From Betaproteobacteria bacterium HGW-Betaproteobacteria-16 (GTDB taxonomy: Bacteria > Pseudomonadota > Gammaproteobacteria > Burkholderiales > Burkholderiaceae_C): a DNA stretch of 64,000 nt. Numbering within the stretch: position 1 is the stretch's first letter; each line of letters begins with the position of its first letter. The position numbers and the translations under genes are program-made. Below, piece by piece: positions 18,800 to 26,940 of this stretch. A model generated the notes under the pieces. The model was not told the DNA's origin and ran no database searches. It was given only the letters and a program-made list of their open reading frames with translations. The stretch is taken from assembly GCA_002840835.1 (NCBI GenBank), contig PHCQ01000001.1, forward strand, positions 62,001 to 126,000, given 5' to 3'.

Positions 18800-19549
18800 C
18801 TATTTTTCGTAGCTGAAGAACTCGAACTCCTCCGCACAGATCGCTTGTATGGCGATACGCTGGCCAGACGTCAGCACCTCCCGCGCAGGGACAGTGCGAT
18901 CGCGGAGGCCGCGCTTGGTGACGGGAAGATCGACGCCAAATGCGGGCAGGTCAAGAGCGCCAAGCAGCCGGTGAAAGTCATCCTGCAGATCTTGGTGCTG
19001 AAGCATATGATCGACGCGATAGTCGCCATCGAGCGTGTAAAGGTCCCAGTTCCGAATCTTCTCCCGCATCTTGCCTGACGCAATCAACTCATCAATGTGA
19101 GCGCGAATGGCCTCGAGCGAGGCTTCGAGGTCTCCGCCCGCGATGTAACCCCGGTAGCCAAGCAGAAAGTTCGATAGGGAGACCGCCTTATCGTAGGGGT
19201 GACGCTCTACCGAGACAATCTTGTAGCCCTCCACCGATCGGTCGACCTGACGCAATATGTCAGCGAGAGTCATGTGGTTTGCATATTTCTGGCCTGCGGT
19301 TATATAACGTGGTAGCGCAGCGACATTGCCTCCGCGCAGTTCTTCAAGGTATCGGTGCTCGATTGCGGGATCGTTCGCGAAGTTTTGGCAACGCGCGCCT
19401 GATTTCAACCGCAAGATTTCGTCGCGCGGCGTGATTGGCGTAACAACGTCGTCAGGTCCAGCAAACCGAGATAGCGCAATCTCAACACTTGTACCGCCTG
19501 TCTTGCGCGATTTGACAAAGATAAACCGATGCTCGTGCGAAATAATCAT
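18800..19549 (-). CDS. Sulfotransferase-family protein
   Basis: 249 residues. The N-terminal HRFIFVKSRKTGGTSVEIAL is the PAPS 5'-phosphosulfate loop of the sulfotransferase-2-like family (the K-x-x-K-T-G-G/A-T-S pattern). YKIVSVERHPYDKAVSLSNF near residue 113 supplies the 3'-phosphate-binding Arg and Ser. The remainder is helical, ending EFEFFSYEK. The gene overlaps the beta-propeller gene by four bases (ATGA), so the two are translationally coupled. PAPS would come from the nearby cysD-cysNC. The acceptor is unknown; a glycan is likely from context. Its sequence style recalls alphaproteobacterial homologues (impression only). Confidence 0.8.
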   Translation of the reverse strand: MIISHEHRFIFVKSRKTGGTSVEIALSRFAGPDDVVTPITPRDEILRLKSGARCQNFANDPAIEHRYLEELRGGNVAALPRYITAGQKYANHMTLADILRQVDRSVEGYKIVSVERHPYDKAVSLSNFLLGYRGYIAGGDLEASLEAIRAHIDELIASGKMREKIRNWDLYTLDGDYRVDHMLQHQDLQDDFHRLLGALDLPAFGVDLPVTKRGLRDRTVPAREVLTSGQRIAIQAICAEEFEFFSYEK

Positions 19550-20865
19550 GAATTGGCGCCCTGCCTTGAGAAGAAATTTCTGAAGAAGTTTGATAGCTTG
19601 CCAGCCACCGTCGGCCTGAAAATGCTATGCGACAGATCGGCCACGTAGACGTTTCGTGTCGCGCCGTTCCTTGCGTTGAATGCGATGTAAGGCTGAGAGG
19701 GATGCCAAGCCGGGTGCGGATCAATTCTCATCACCCCCTCCTTTTCCAAGGTCGCACGGGTGTCTAGCTCCATCAGAGTCTCAAGCACGTCGGTAGAGGT
19801 GTCAAGGAGGCGGATTGAAGCCGTTGCACCTGGGCTGGTAGAGAGCTTCTCGGCCGCATAGGTGTCGGTCAGAAGGTAATGCGGTGCAAAAGGGCAGATG
19901 GTCGGATGCCCTGATCCGAGATGGCTGAGGGTAATCGGCTTTAAATCGCCGCCATCGTGATTAAAGGAAAAAAAGCGCAGAGTGCCGTTTTCATCTTTCA
20001 GGTTCATGAGCACCTTGTCACTTGATGGAAACCAATTTGGGTGATGCCCACCTTTCGACCAGATATCCCATCCCAGCGCGAGTCGGATGTTCGTGCCGTC
20101 CGAATTCATCGTCACGAGGTAAGAATGACGCTTGTTTGAGGTTTCCGGTTTGTTGCGAATGACGAACATCAGCCGCCTGCCGTCCGGCGACCACTTCGCG
20201 TGGAAGCCATAAAAAGCAGCGCCAGCCAAGCCGCCATCGACGCGCCTCTCGAGATCGATCGCAGATGCGATCTGTGCGAGCGATATGTGCAACCACGTTC
20301 TGCCGCTATCGAGATCTGTCAGGTAGAGACCATCATCCTCAGGGGCTCCGTGGTTGATGGGCAGGTGATCAGGTGGCACCACGCCACCATAGCCTGGTTG
20401 TGTCCGAGCGGTGCGAAGCAAACAGGGGCTGGCAGAAAGCTTTCCATCAGGGCTGATCATATAGATCGCGCCTTCCAGCCGCTGAACCAAGCCTGTCGAA
20501 ATATTCAGCTTGATGCCAAAAGGCCGCCAGTCGCCAGGCTCTAGATCATTGAAATAGAGATCAGTGTCTGATGCGCCCCATTGAAGCTGTGCGCCAAGTT
20601 GGGCATCCCAGCATCGGCTTACGCCAACGACGCGATGGCCGCCCTCGATCAGGTCGTAAACCACGATCTCGCAAGGATCTCCCGGGCTTGGAGCGCGATC
20701 ATCGTAAGGCAACCGAGTGACCGCCAAGTAGCGCCCCGAGGGACTGAACGGAGACGTATCGTAGAAACGGACGGTGCATCGGCCGAGTTCAGTCGTGATC
20801 TTCCAGACCGGCACCGAAGGTGAGTGATCAGTGTACCGCTCGAAATGACGATCCAGTGCATACAT
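19546..20865 (-). CDS. Beta-propeller protein, oligogalacturonide-lyase/TolB-like
   Basis: 439 residues from ATG 20865, chosen because AAGGAGGTC lies just upstream; the frame remains open 39 bases further. Propeller-blade repeats are visible: TSPFSPSGRYLAV, HAKWSPDGRRLMFV, HHPNWFPSSDKVLMN and HPAWHPSQPYIAF, each with the W/F-S/H-P-D/S-G turn of WD40-like or TolB-type blades. Histidines at blade entries (GGHHPNW, GSGHPT, DPHPAWH) recall the metal-binding histidines of oligogalacturonate lyases. No signal peptide is seen, so it is probably cytoplasmic. It is coupled to the sulfotransferase. A lyase, sugar-binding or scaffold role cannot be distinguished. Confidence 0.65.
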   Translation of the reverse strand: MYALDRHFERYTDHSPSVPVWKITTELGRCTVRFYDTSPFSPSGRYLAVTRLPYDDRAPSPGDPCEIVVYDLIEGGHRVVGVSRCWDAQLGAQLQWGASDTDLYFNDLEPGDWRPFGIKLNISTGLVQRLEGAIYMISPDGKLSASPCLLRTARTQPGYGGVVPPDHLPINHGAPEDDGLYLTDLDSGRTWLHISLAQIASAIDLERRVDGGLAGAAFYGFHAKWSPDGRRLMFVIRNKPETSNKRHSYLVTMNSDGTNIRLALGWDIWSKGGHHPNWFPSSDKVLMNLKDENGTLRFFSFNHDGGDLKPITLSHLGSGHPTICPFAPHYLLTDTYAAEKLSTSPGATASIRLLDTSTDVLETLMELDTRATLEKEGVMRIDPHPAWHPSQPYIAFNARNGATRNVYVADLSHSIFRPTVAGKLSNFFRNFFSRQGANS

Positions 20866-21149
20866 GGATGACCTCCTTCGAATAATTATTAGCTCAGCAA
20901 TCAAATAGAAAATTCACTGCGCGTACCGAACGTACTCATGGTTGAAATACGACCGCACTCGATACGGCATCGCAGCAGTACTGCAATCCCCCTGAAATGC
21001 GTGGCCCCAGCGGGGCCACCCTTTGGCAGGCATTTTGACGATCAGTACGGCCAGCATGGTAGCGCCTCGTTCAGCACCGCCGGTTGAACGGGCGTGCCTC
21101 AGACGACAACTTACAATCGTCAGCTTTGTTTGCCGGCGTGCGATCGCCC
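20866..21149. other. Divergent intergenic region with a perfect hairpin and a -10-like box
   Basis: Holds upstream sequence for the - strand propeller gene and the + strand GT2 gene. GTGGCCCC (21001-21008) and GGGGCCAC (21012-21019) form a perfect eight-base stem with a three-base loop and no T-run. TACAAT at 21112-21117 is a plausible -10 element for the + strand operon, 33 bases before GTG 21150. No -35 was evident. Confidence 0.45.
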
Positions 21150-22112
21150 GTGGAGCCCGTCTTGAAACTCATCATCCAGATACCCTGCTACAACGAAGCT
21201 GGCACGCTCGCCATTGCCCTGTCCGCCCTCCCCAGGGAGGTTCCCGGCTTCGACAAGGTGGAGTGGCTCATCATTGACGACGGCTGCACAGACAACACGG
21301 TGGATGTGGCGCGCGCCAATGGCGTTGACCACGTGGTGCGACACACCCGCAACCAGGGTCTCGCGCGTGGATTCATGAACGGCCTGCAGGCGTGCCTGGA
21401 GCACGGGGCCGATGTCATCGTCAACACCGACGCCGACAACCAGTACAACGCGGACGACATTCCGCTGCTGACCCAGCCCATCCTTGATCGCAGGGCCGAC
21501 ATTGTGGTGGGTGCCCGCCCGATCCAGACCATCCAGCATTTCAGCCCCATCAAGAAGCTGCTGCAAAAGCTGGGCAGCTGGGTGGTGCGCGTGGCCAGCA
21601 AGACCAACATCCCGGACGCCCCCAGCGGTTTCCGTGCGATCAGCCGTGCTGCGGCTCGCCGCCTGGTGGTGTTCAGCGACTACACCTACACGCTGGAGAC
21701 CATCATCCAGGCGGGCCAGAAAAACATGGCCATCACCTCGGTGCCCATCCGGGTCAACGGCGACCTGCGTCCCTCGCGGCTGGTCAAGAGCATTCCTTCG
21801 TACATTCAGCGCAGCATCGTCACCATCATTCGTGTGTTCGTGATCTACCGACCGTTCCGGTTTTTCGGAACCATTGGTGTCACGCTCTTTGGCATCGGCT
21901 TTCTCATTGGTCTGCGGTTTCTGTACAAATGGCTCACCAGTGAATACGGCTACGACGGACACATCCAGAGCTTGATTCTGGCCAGCTCGCTGATGATCAT
22001 CGGCTTCCATACCATCCTGGTGGCCTTCGTGGCCGACCTGCTTTCAGCGAACCGCAAACTGCTGGAAGAGGTGCGCGCGCTCACACTGGAAAGCAGGGAC
22101 CGGCCCGTCTGA
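21150..22112 (+). CDS. GT2 glycosyltransferase, DPM/GtrB-like, membrane-anchored
   Basis: The start is taken as GTG 21150 (320 residues); TTG 21084 or TTG 21162 are alternatives, and the conserved domain begins at once with LIIQIPCYNEAGTL. LIIDDGCTDNTVD and the metal-binding NTDADNQY follow, then APSGFRAISRAAARRL, as in polyprenyl-phosphate sugar synthases. Two or three hydrophobic segments fill the last 100 residues. It opens a tightly packed operon; its stop overlaps the next start (TGATG). The sugar is not readable. Confidence 0.85.
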   Translation: MEPVLKLIIQIPCYNEAGTLAIALSALPREVPGFDKVEWLIIDDGCTDNTVDVARANGVDHVVRHTRNQGLARGFMNGLQACLEHGADVIVNTDADNQYNADDIPLLTQPILDRRADIVVGARPIQTIQHFSPIKKLLQKLGSWVVRVASKTNIPDAPSGFRAISRAAARRLVVFSDYTYTLETIIQAGQKNMAITSVPIRVNGDLRPSRLVKSIPSYIQRSIVTIIRVFVIYRPFRFFGTIGVTLFGIGFLIGLRFLYKWLTSEYGYDGHIQSLILASSLMIIGFHTILVAFVADLLSANRKLLEEVRALTLESRDRPV

Positions 22113-23254
22113 TGCCTGCCACCAAGGCCATGTCTGTCGCATCCGACCTCAGCACGCCTGAGGCCCGCGCCCGGGTGACGCCGCCAACGGCGGCCCGCGC
22201 GGGTGCGGAGCGCACGCAGTGGATCGACTCGGCCAAGGGGCTGGGGATTCTGCTGATCTTCTTCGGGCACGTGTACTCCACCGTCACGCCCTCGACGCTG
22301 TATGTGTACATCTACGCCTTCCACGTGCCGCTGTTTTTCTTCATCTCCGGCCTCACGCTCAGGCCTGGCGCAGGCCCGCTGGGCGGTGTGGTGCAGAAGA
22401 AGCTGCGCACCCTGATCATTCCCTACCTCTGGTACGCCTTCCTGGGCTACCTGTTCTATGTGGCGGGCTACCTGCTGGCGCAGCGCCAGGGTCTGCAGGT
22501 GCCGCAGTTCGACTACGGCCTGTGGCGGCCGCTGGCCGGCATCTTCATCGGCACCATTGGTGAGGGCCGCATCATCAACGGGCCGGTGTGGTTCGTGATG
22601 GCGCTCTTCTGGACGTTTTTGCTGGGCTACCTGGTCAACACCCACATCCGCAGCCAGTTGGGGCAATGGGCCGCCATTGTGTTGCTCACCGGGCTGGGCC
22701 TGGCACTGGCTGGGCGGGTGACGTTGCCTTTCAGTGGTGTGGCGGCACTGAGCGCACTGGTCTTCTTCCAGGCGGGCTACCGGTTTCAGACCGAACGCGT
22801 CCTGCAAAGCCTGGGACAAGCCACTCGCTGGGGGCTGCTGGTGGTGCTCTTCGTGATCGGCCTCTTTAGCCAGATCAATGGCTTCGTCGGCTTCGGCGAA
22901 GGCATCGTCGGAAGCCCGTTGTGGTTCCTGCTGTTCGCGTTCAGCGGCACGCTCATGGTGGTGCTGCTGGTGAACGTGGCCGACCGTTGGTGCGGCTGGC
23001 TGGCTTTTGTGGGTCGCTACAGCCTGTCCATCATGCTGATCCACATGTTGATCATCAAATCGGTCAAAGTGGTTTTGAGCGGCGTCCTGGGCACGTCCAT
23101 CCAGGTGATCGACAACGACGTGGGGTTGGGCCTGGTGGTGCTGGGTGTGTCGGCACTGTGCCTGGTGCCGGCGGTGTTCGTGATGGAGCGCTACCTTCCA
23201 TTCACCCTCGGCAAGAGCAAACAGGCGCTCGCACGGGTCGCGCCACGTCCATGA
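22112..23254 (+). CDS. Acyltransferase-3 family membrane protein
   Basis: 380 residues with about ten hydrophobic segments. RTQWIDSAKGLGILLIFFGH near residue 36 has the catalytic His of the family, and YAFHVPLFFFISGLTLR and KKLRTLIIPYLWYAF are typical of the fucose-4-O-acetylase-like branch. There is no SGNH domain, unlike the gene at 4445, so this is the single-domain form. Such proteins O-acetylate membrane-linked or exported sugars. The first 35 residues are hydrophilic and poorly conserved, and a start at Met7 is possible. It is coupled to both neighbours by overlapping start and stop codons. Confidence 0.85.
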   Translation: MPATKAMSVASDLSTPEARARVTPPTAARAGAERTQWIDSAKGLGILLIFFGHVYSTVTPSTLYVYIYAFHVPLFFFISGLTLRPGAGPLGGVVQKKLRTLIIPYLWYAFLGYLFYVAGYLLAQRQGLQVPQFDYGLWRPLAGIFIGTIGEGRIINGPVWFVMALFWTFLLGYLVNTHIRSQLGQWAAIVLLTGLGLALAGRVTLPFSGVAALSALVFFQAGYRFQTERVLQSLGQATRWGLLVVLFVIGLFSQINGFVGFGEGIVGSPLWFLLFAFSGTLMVVLLVNVADRWCGWLAFVGRYSLSIMLIHMLIIKSVKVVLSGVLGTSIQVIDNDVGLGLVVLGVSALCLVPAVFVMERYLPFTLGKSKQALARVAPRP

Positions 23255-24177
23255 TCGCGGTCACGGGAGCCAACGGCTTCGTGGGTGCTGCCGTGGTCGC
23301 GGCGCTTGCCCGCTCGGGTCGCGCGGTACGCCCCCTGGGGAGAGCCTCTGGTGCAGACATGGTCGCTGTGGGCGATATCGGCCCGGACACCGACTGGTCG
23401 CAGGCGTTGCAGGGCGTTACTTGTGTGATTCATTGTGCCGCTCGCGTGCATGTGATGAAGGAAACGCAGGCCGACGCGCTCGCTGCATTTCGAAGCGTCA
23501 ATGCCGCAGGAACGCGGCGTCTGGCTGAAGAGGCTGCCATGGCGGGTGTGAAGCGCCTGGTGCTGGTGAGCTCGGTGAAGGTGAACGGCGAGGCCACCCT
23601 GCCCGGAAGGCCTTTCCGGGCGTCGGACGCGCCAGCCCCTCTGGACGCCTACGGCCAGTCCAAATGGGAAGCCGAACAGGCGCTCTGGGCCGTGTGCCAA
23701 TCCACCGGACTGCAAGGCGTGGTGGTGCGGCCGCCCCTGGTCTACGGCCCCGGCGTGCGTGCCAACATGGCACGCCTGATGAAGCTGGTGGCCAGCGGCC
23801 TGCCGCTACCGCTAGGTGGTATTAGAAACCGGCGCTCGCTGGTGGCGCTGGACAACCTGAGCGACTTGTTGGTGTGCTGCGCCAACCACCCTGAGGCAGC
23901 CGGCCGCAGCTTTCTCGTGTCGGACGGCGAGGATTTGTCCACGCCAGACCTGATACGGCAGATGGCCCAGGCCATGGGCCGAAGCGCCAGGCTGGTGTCA
24001 GTCCCCGTGGGCCTGTTGCGCCTGGGGGCGCGCCTGACCGGACAACAGGCCGAAGTGGCCCGGCTGGTGGACTCCCTCCAGGTGGACCTCACGCCCACAA
24101 GAGATACCCTTGGCTGGGCACCGCCCGTGAGCGTGTTGGAAGGCCTGCAAAAGATGGTCAAAGGCGGCATCCGATGA
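23251..24177 (+). CDS. NAD-dependent sugar epimerase/reductase (WbpV/WbpK-like SDR)
   Basis: 308 residues from ATG 23251, which overlaps the acyltransferase stop as ATGA. It is an extended SDR: the Rossmann motif VTGANGFVGAAVV is at the N-terminus, then VIHCAARVHVMKE, LVLVSSVKVNGE, and the catalytic YGQSK with Tyr134 and Lys138. RPPLVYGPGVRANMARLMKL is typical of the GalE-like members that act as 4-keto-sugar reductases before a phosphoglycosyl transferase. Next to the transferase at 24174, and with a WbpM-type dehydratase at 28602, it probably supplies UDP-QuiNAc or UDP-FucNAc. Epimerase versus reductase activity is uncertain. Confidence 0.85.
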   Translation: MIAVTGANGFVGAAVVAALARSGRAVRPLGRASGADMVAVGDIGPDTDWSQALQGVTCVIHCAARVHVMKETQADALAAFRSVNAAGTRRLAEEAAMAGVKRLVLVSSVKVNGEATLPGRPFRASDAPAPLDAYGQSKWEAEQALWAVCQSTGLQGVVVRPPLVYGPGVRANMARLMKLVASGLPLPLGGIRNRRSLVALDNLSDLLVCCANHPEAAGRSFLVSDGEDLSTPDLIRQMAQAMGRSARLVSVPVGLLRLGARLTGQQAEVARLVDSLQVDLTPTRDTLGWAPPVSVLEGLQKMVKGGIR

Positions 24178-24734
24178 AACGTGTGTTCGACCTGCTCGTT
24201 GCGCTGCTCGCGGGCCTTGTCCTGCTGATCCCCCTGGTCGTGCTGGCCGTGCTGGTGCGCCTCACATCCAAGGGGCCAGCGCTTTACTGGAGCGACCGCG
24301 TGGGCCGGCACAACCACATCTTCAAGATGCCGAAATTCCGCACCATGCGCGTCGACACCCCCGCCGTGGCAACGCACCTGCTGAAAGACCCGAGCACTTA
24401 CCTGACCCCCATCGGCCCCTTCCTGCGCAAGAGCAGTCTGGACGAACTGCCCCAGCTGTGGAGCATCCTCAAAGGCGACATGAGCCTGGTGGGCCCCCGC
24501 CCGGCGCTGTTCAACCAGGATGACCTGATCGCCTTGAGAACCGAATGTGGTGTGCACGAACTGGTGCCAGGACTCACGGGATGGGCACAGATCAACGGCC
24601 GCGACGAACTGCCCATCCCTGACAAGGTGAGACTCGATGTGGAGTATTTGCAACGTCGGTCCATGGGGTTTGACCTGACAATCCTGTGGCGGACCGCCTT
24701 GAGCGTGCTGCGGCGGGATGGCATCACGCACTGA
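24174..24734 (+). CDS. Monotopic phosphoglycosyl transferase (PglC/ItrA-type), initiates glycan on undecaprenyl phosphate
   Basis: 186 residues, the short single-domain form. A hydrophobic N-terminal re-entrant helix (VFDLLVALLAGLVLLIPLVV) is followed by PKFRTMRVD, SLDELPQLWSILKGDMSL with the catalytic Asp-Glu, VGPRPALF and PGLTGWAQINGRDELPI. These enzymes move a phospho-sugar from a UDP-sugar to undecaprenyl phosphate, the first membrane step of O-antigen or exopolysaccharide synthesis. The preceding SDR probably makes its donor. It begins inside the SDR stop (ATGA). Confidence 0.93.
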   Translation: MKRVFDLLVALLAGLVLLIPLVVLAVLVRLTSKGPALYWSDRVGRHNHIFKMPKFRTMRVDTPAVATHLLKDPSTYLTPIGPFLRKSSLDELPQLWSILKGDMSLVGPRPALFNQDDLIALRTECGVHELVPGLTGWAQINGRDELPIPDKVRLDVEYLQRRSMGFDLTILWRTALSVLRRDGITH

Positions 24735-24778
24735 CGGCAACTCGCCGCGCCACCCCTCCACCTTTCTGCACCACTGCC

Positions 24779-25780
24779 ATGACACAAACGCTGGATATGG
24801 GCCTTCAAAGCGGCAAGAACTGGACGGCGCGAGTGCCGACGCACCCACAGATCGCGGTGATCCTGCCCGCCTACAACGAAGCGGCCACCATCGCCGCCAC
24901 CATCACCGACTTTCACCAGGCTTTGCCAGACGCAGCGATCTGGGTGGTCGACAACCGCTGCAGCGACGACACCCGCGGCATCGCACTGCGAACGATTGAA
25001 GCCCTGCGATGTGCAGGCGGTGTGCTGCAGGAAAGCCGGCCTGGCAAGGGCAATGCCGTGCGCCGGGCTTTCATCGAGATCGATGCCGACATCTACGTGC
25101 TCAGCGATGCCGACTGCACCTACCCGGCTGAACAGGTGCAGGAGTTGATTGAGCCGGTTCGGCGCGGTGAGGCAGACATGGTGGTGGGTGACCGACACAC
25201 CGAAGGGCAGTACGCGGCTGAAAACAAGCGTCCCCTGCACGGTTTTGGCAACCGCCTGGTGCGCAACCTCGTCAATTCGCTGTTTCGTGCCAAGCTGTCG
25301 GACGTGATGAGCGGCTACCGGGTTTTCAGTCGCCGTTTCGTCAAGCACTACCCCATTCTGGTGGAGGGCTTTGAAATCGAGACCGACATGACCTTGCACG
25401 CGCTGGACAAGCGCTTTCGTGTGATGGAAGTCCCCGTCCAGTACCGCGACAGGCCGGTCGGCAGTGTTTCCAAGCTCAACACATTCAGGGACGGTGCGCG
25501 AGTGCTGGCCACCATCTGGAACATCATGCGGCACTACCGGCCTTTGCTGTTCTTCGGCTCTGCTGCGGCCGTGTGCGCCCTGCTGGGACTGTTCGCCGGC
25601 TGGGCCGTGATTGCCGAATTTATTTCCCATCGCTACATCGAAAGGGTGCCACTGGCCATCCTGGCCACGGGCCTGGAAATCGAAGCGGTGCTGCTGCTGG
25701 CTGTGGGCCTGATTCTCGATTCAATGGTCCATCAGTCCAAATTGCACTTCGAGCGCGACTTGCTCAACGGCCGGTCATGA
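24779..25780 (+). CDS. GT2 polyprenyl-phosphate glycosyltransferase
   Basis: 333 residues from ATG 24779; an in-frame upstream start at 24686 lies inside the previous gene. The GT2 core reads IAVILPAYNEAATIAATI, VVDNRCSDDT, RPGKGNAVRRAF and LSDADCTYP, with VMSGYRVFSRRFVKHYP and FEIETDMTLHAL. Two C-terminal hydrophobic segments follow. This matches the dolichyl/undecaprenyl-phosphate sugar synthases. It is coupled by ATGA to a GtrA-type flippase, the classical pairing for lipid-linked sugar tailoring. Confidence 0.88.
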   Translation: MTQTLDMGLQSGKNWTARVPTHPQIAVILPAYNEAATIAATITDFHQALPDAAIWVVDNRCSDDTRGIALRTIEALRCAGGVLQESRPGKGNAVRRAFIEIDADIYVLSDADCTYPAEQVQELIEPVRRGEADMVVGDRHTEGQYAAENKRPLHGFGNRLVRNLVNSLFRAKLSDVMSGYRVFSRRFVKHYPILVEGFEIETDMTLHALDKRFRVMEVPVQYRDRPVGSVSKLNTFRDGARVLATIWNIMRHYRPLLFFGSAAAVCALLGLFAGWAVIAEFISHRYIERVPLAILATGLEIEAVLLLAVGLILDSMVHQSKLHFERDLLNGRS

Positions 25781-26241
25781 TTCCACCGGCGACTTCGGAC
25801 GTGTCCACCAGCGCGACCGACAACCATAGGCCCACGGCCCTCGCGCGGCTCGGCGCCTCGCGGTTCTTGCGCTTCGCCTGTGTGGGCGCAGTGGGTTTTG
25901 TGGTGGACGCGGGCATCCTGACCATGCTGATGCAGCTGGGCTGGCAGCCGGTGCTGGCACGGCTGGTCTCGTTCCCGGCGGCGGTGGCCACCACCTGGCT
26001 GCTGAACAAGGCCTGGACTTTCGCCGCGGACGCCGCCAGCGCGGGTGGCGGCTACATGCGCTATTCCGGCATCCAGATCATTGGTGCGCTGATCAACCTG
26101 GGCATTTTCACGCTGCTCATCTCCGCCTTCCCGGCATTCCGCGCGGTGCCGTGGTTGCCACTGGCAGCGGCTGCACTGGTGGCGCTGGTTTTCAATTACC
26201 TGGCCACCCGCCACCTGGTCTTCAACTCCCGCAAAACATGA
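25777..26241 (+). CDS. GtrA-like flippase
   Basis: 154 residues with four hydrophobic segments. FLRFACVGAVGFVVDAGIL, TTWLLNKAWTF and FNYLATRHLVF are the GtrA/DPMS-anchor family hallmarks. GtrA proteins are thought to flip undecaprenyl-phosphate-linked sugars to the periplasm. It lies between the GT2 that would make the lipid-linked sugar and, one gene later, a GT-C that would use it. Start ATG 25777 overlaps the GT2 stop, and its stop overlaps the methyltransferase start. Confidence 0.9.
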   Translation: MIPPATSDVSTSATDNHRPTALARLGASRFLRFACVGAVGFVVDAGILTMLMQLGWQPVLARLVSFPAAVATTWLLNKAWTFAADAASAGGGYMRYSGIQIIGALINLGIFTLLISAFPAFRAVPWLPLAAAALVALVFNYLATRHLVFNSRKT

Positions 26242-26930
26242 CCACCATCGAATACAGCGGCCGCGACAACCTCGACGTCATGGCCGAAGCCCGTCACTAC
26301 AACCGTTACCTCACCGATCTGATCCTGCATTGGTTTGACAAGAAGAGCGGCCCCCTGGTGGATTTCGGTGCGGGCGGTGGCACCTTTGCCGTGCAGGTTG
26401 CCCAGGCCGGGTTCGATGTGTCATGCATTGAAACGGATCCGGTGCTCTCCGACATGCTGAGGCGCAAGGGCCTGCGTGTGGCGAGCGCACTCGACGCTGT
26501 GCCGGATGGCAGTCTGGCAGGCATCTACAGCCTGAACGTGCTTGAACACATCGAAGACGACGACGCCACACTGGCCCTGTGGCACCGCAAACTCGCACCC
26601 GGTGGCCGGCTGCTGGTGTACGTGCCGGCGTTCCAGGTTCTGTTCAGCAGCATGGACCGCAAGGTGGGACACCACCGACGCTACCGCAAGGCCGGGCTGA
26701 CCGAACAGATGAAGCACGCAGGTTTCTCGCTGGACACCGTTCGCTACGCCGACAGCCTGGGCTTCCTGGCCGCCTTGCTGTACCGTTTCATCGATAGTGG
26801 CCAGGGCGACATCAACCCGCGCATGCTGCGGATCTACGACCGCTGGGTGTTCCCCGTCAGCCGCCTGCTTGATCTGTTGTGCGGCCCCTTGTTCGGAAAG
26901 AACGTCTACGCCTGCGCCATCAAACGCTGA
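26238..26930 (+). CDS. Class I SAM-dependent methyltransferase
   Basis: 230 residues from ATG 26238 (ATGA overlap with the flippase). Motif I is LVDFGAGGGTFAVQVA, the acidic ribose contact is CIETDP, and YSLNVLEHIEDD marks motif IV. It continues LAPGGRLLVYVPAF and KVGHHRRYRKAGL. It has the same general fold and sequence style as the methyltransferase at 10939 but lacks the zinc ribbon. The substrate is probably a sugar or lipid-linked intermediate of this operon (inference). Confidence 0.85.
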   Translation: MTTIEYSGRDNLDVMAEARHYNRYLTDLILHWFDKKSGPLVDFGAGGGTFAVQVAQAGFDVSCIETDPVLSDMLRRKGLRVASALDAVPDGSLAGIYSLNVLEHIEDDDATLALWHRKLAPGGRLLVYVPAFQVLFSSMDRKVGHHRRYRKAGLTEQMKHAGFSLDTVRYADSLGFLAALLYRFIDSGQGDINPRMLRIYDRWVFPVSRLLDLLCGPLFGKNVYACAIKR

Positions 26931-26940
26931 CATTGCGAGC

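Noticed and set aside
21950..23044. 364-codon - strand frame
   Set aside because: Antisense to the GT2/acyltransferase pair, rich in Gln/His/Arg, with no domain.
23742..25630. Two long - strand frames
   Set aside because: Antisense to the SDR, phosphoglycosyl transferase and GT2 genes, with no motif.
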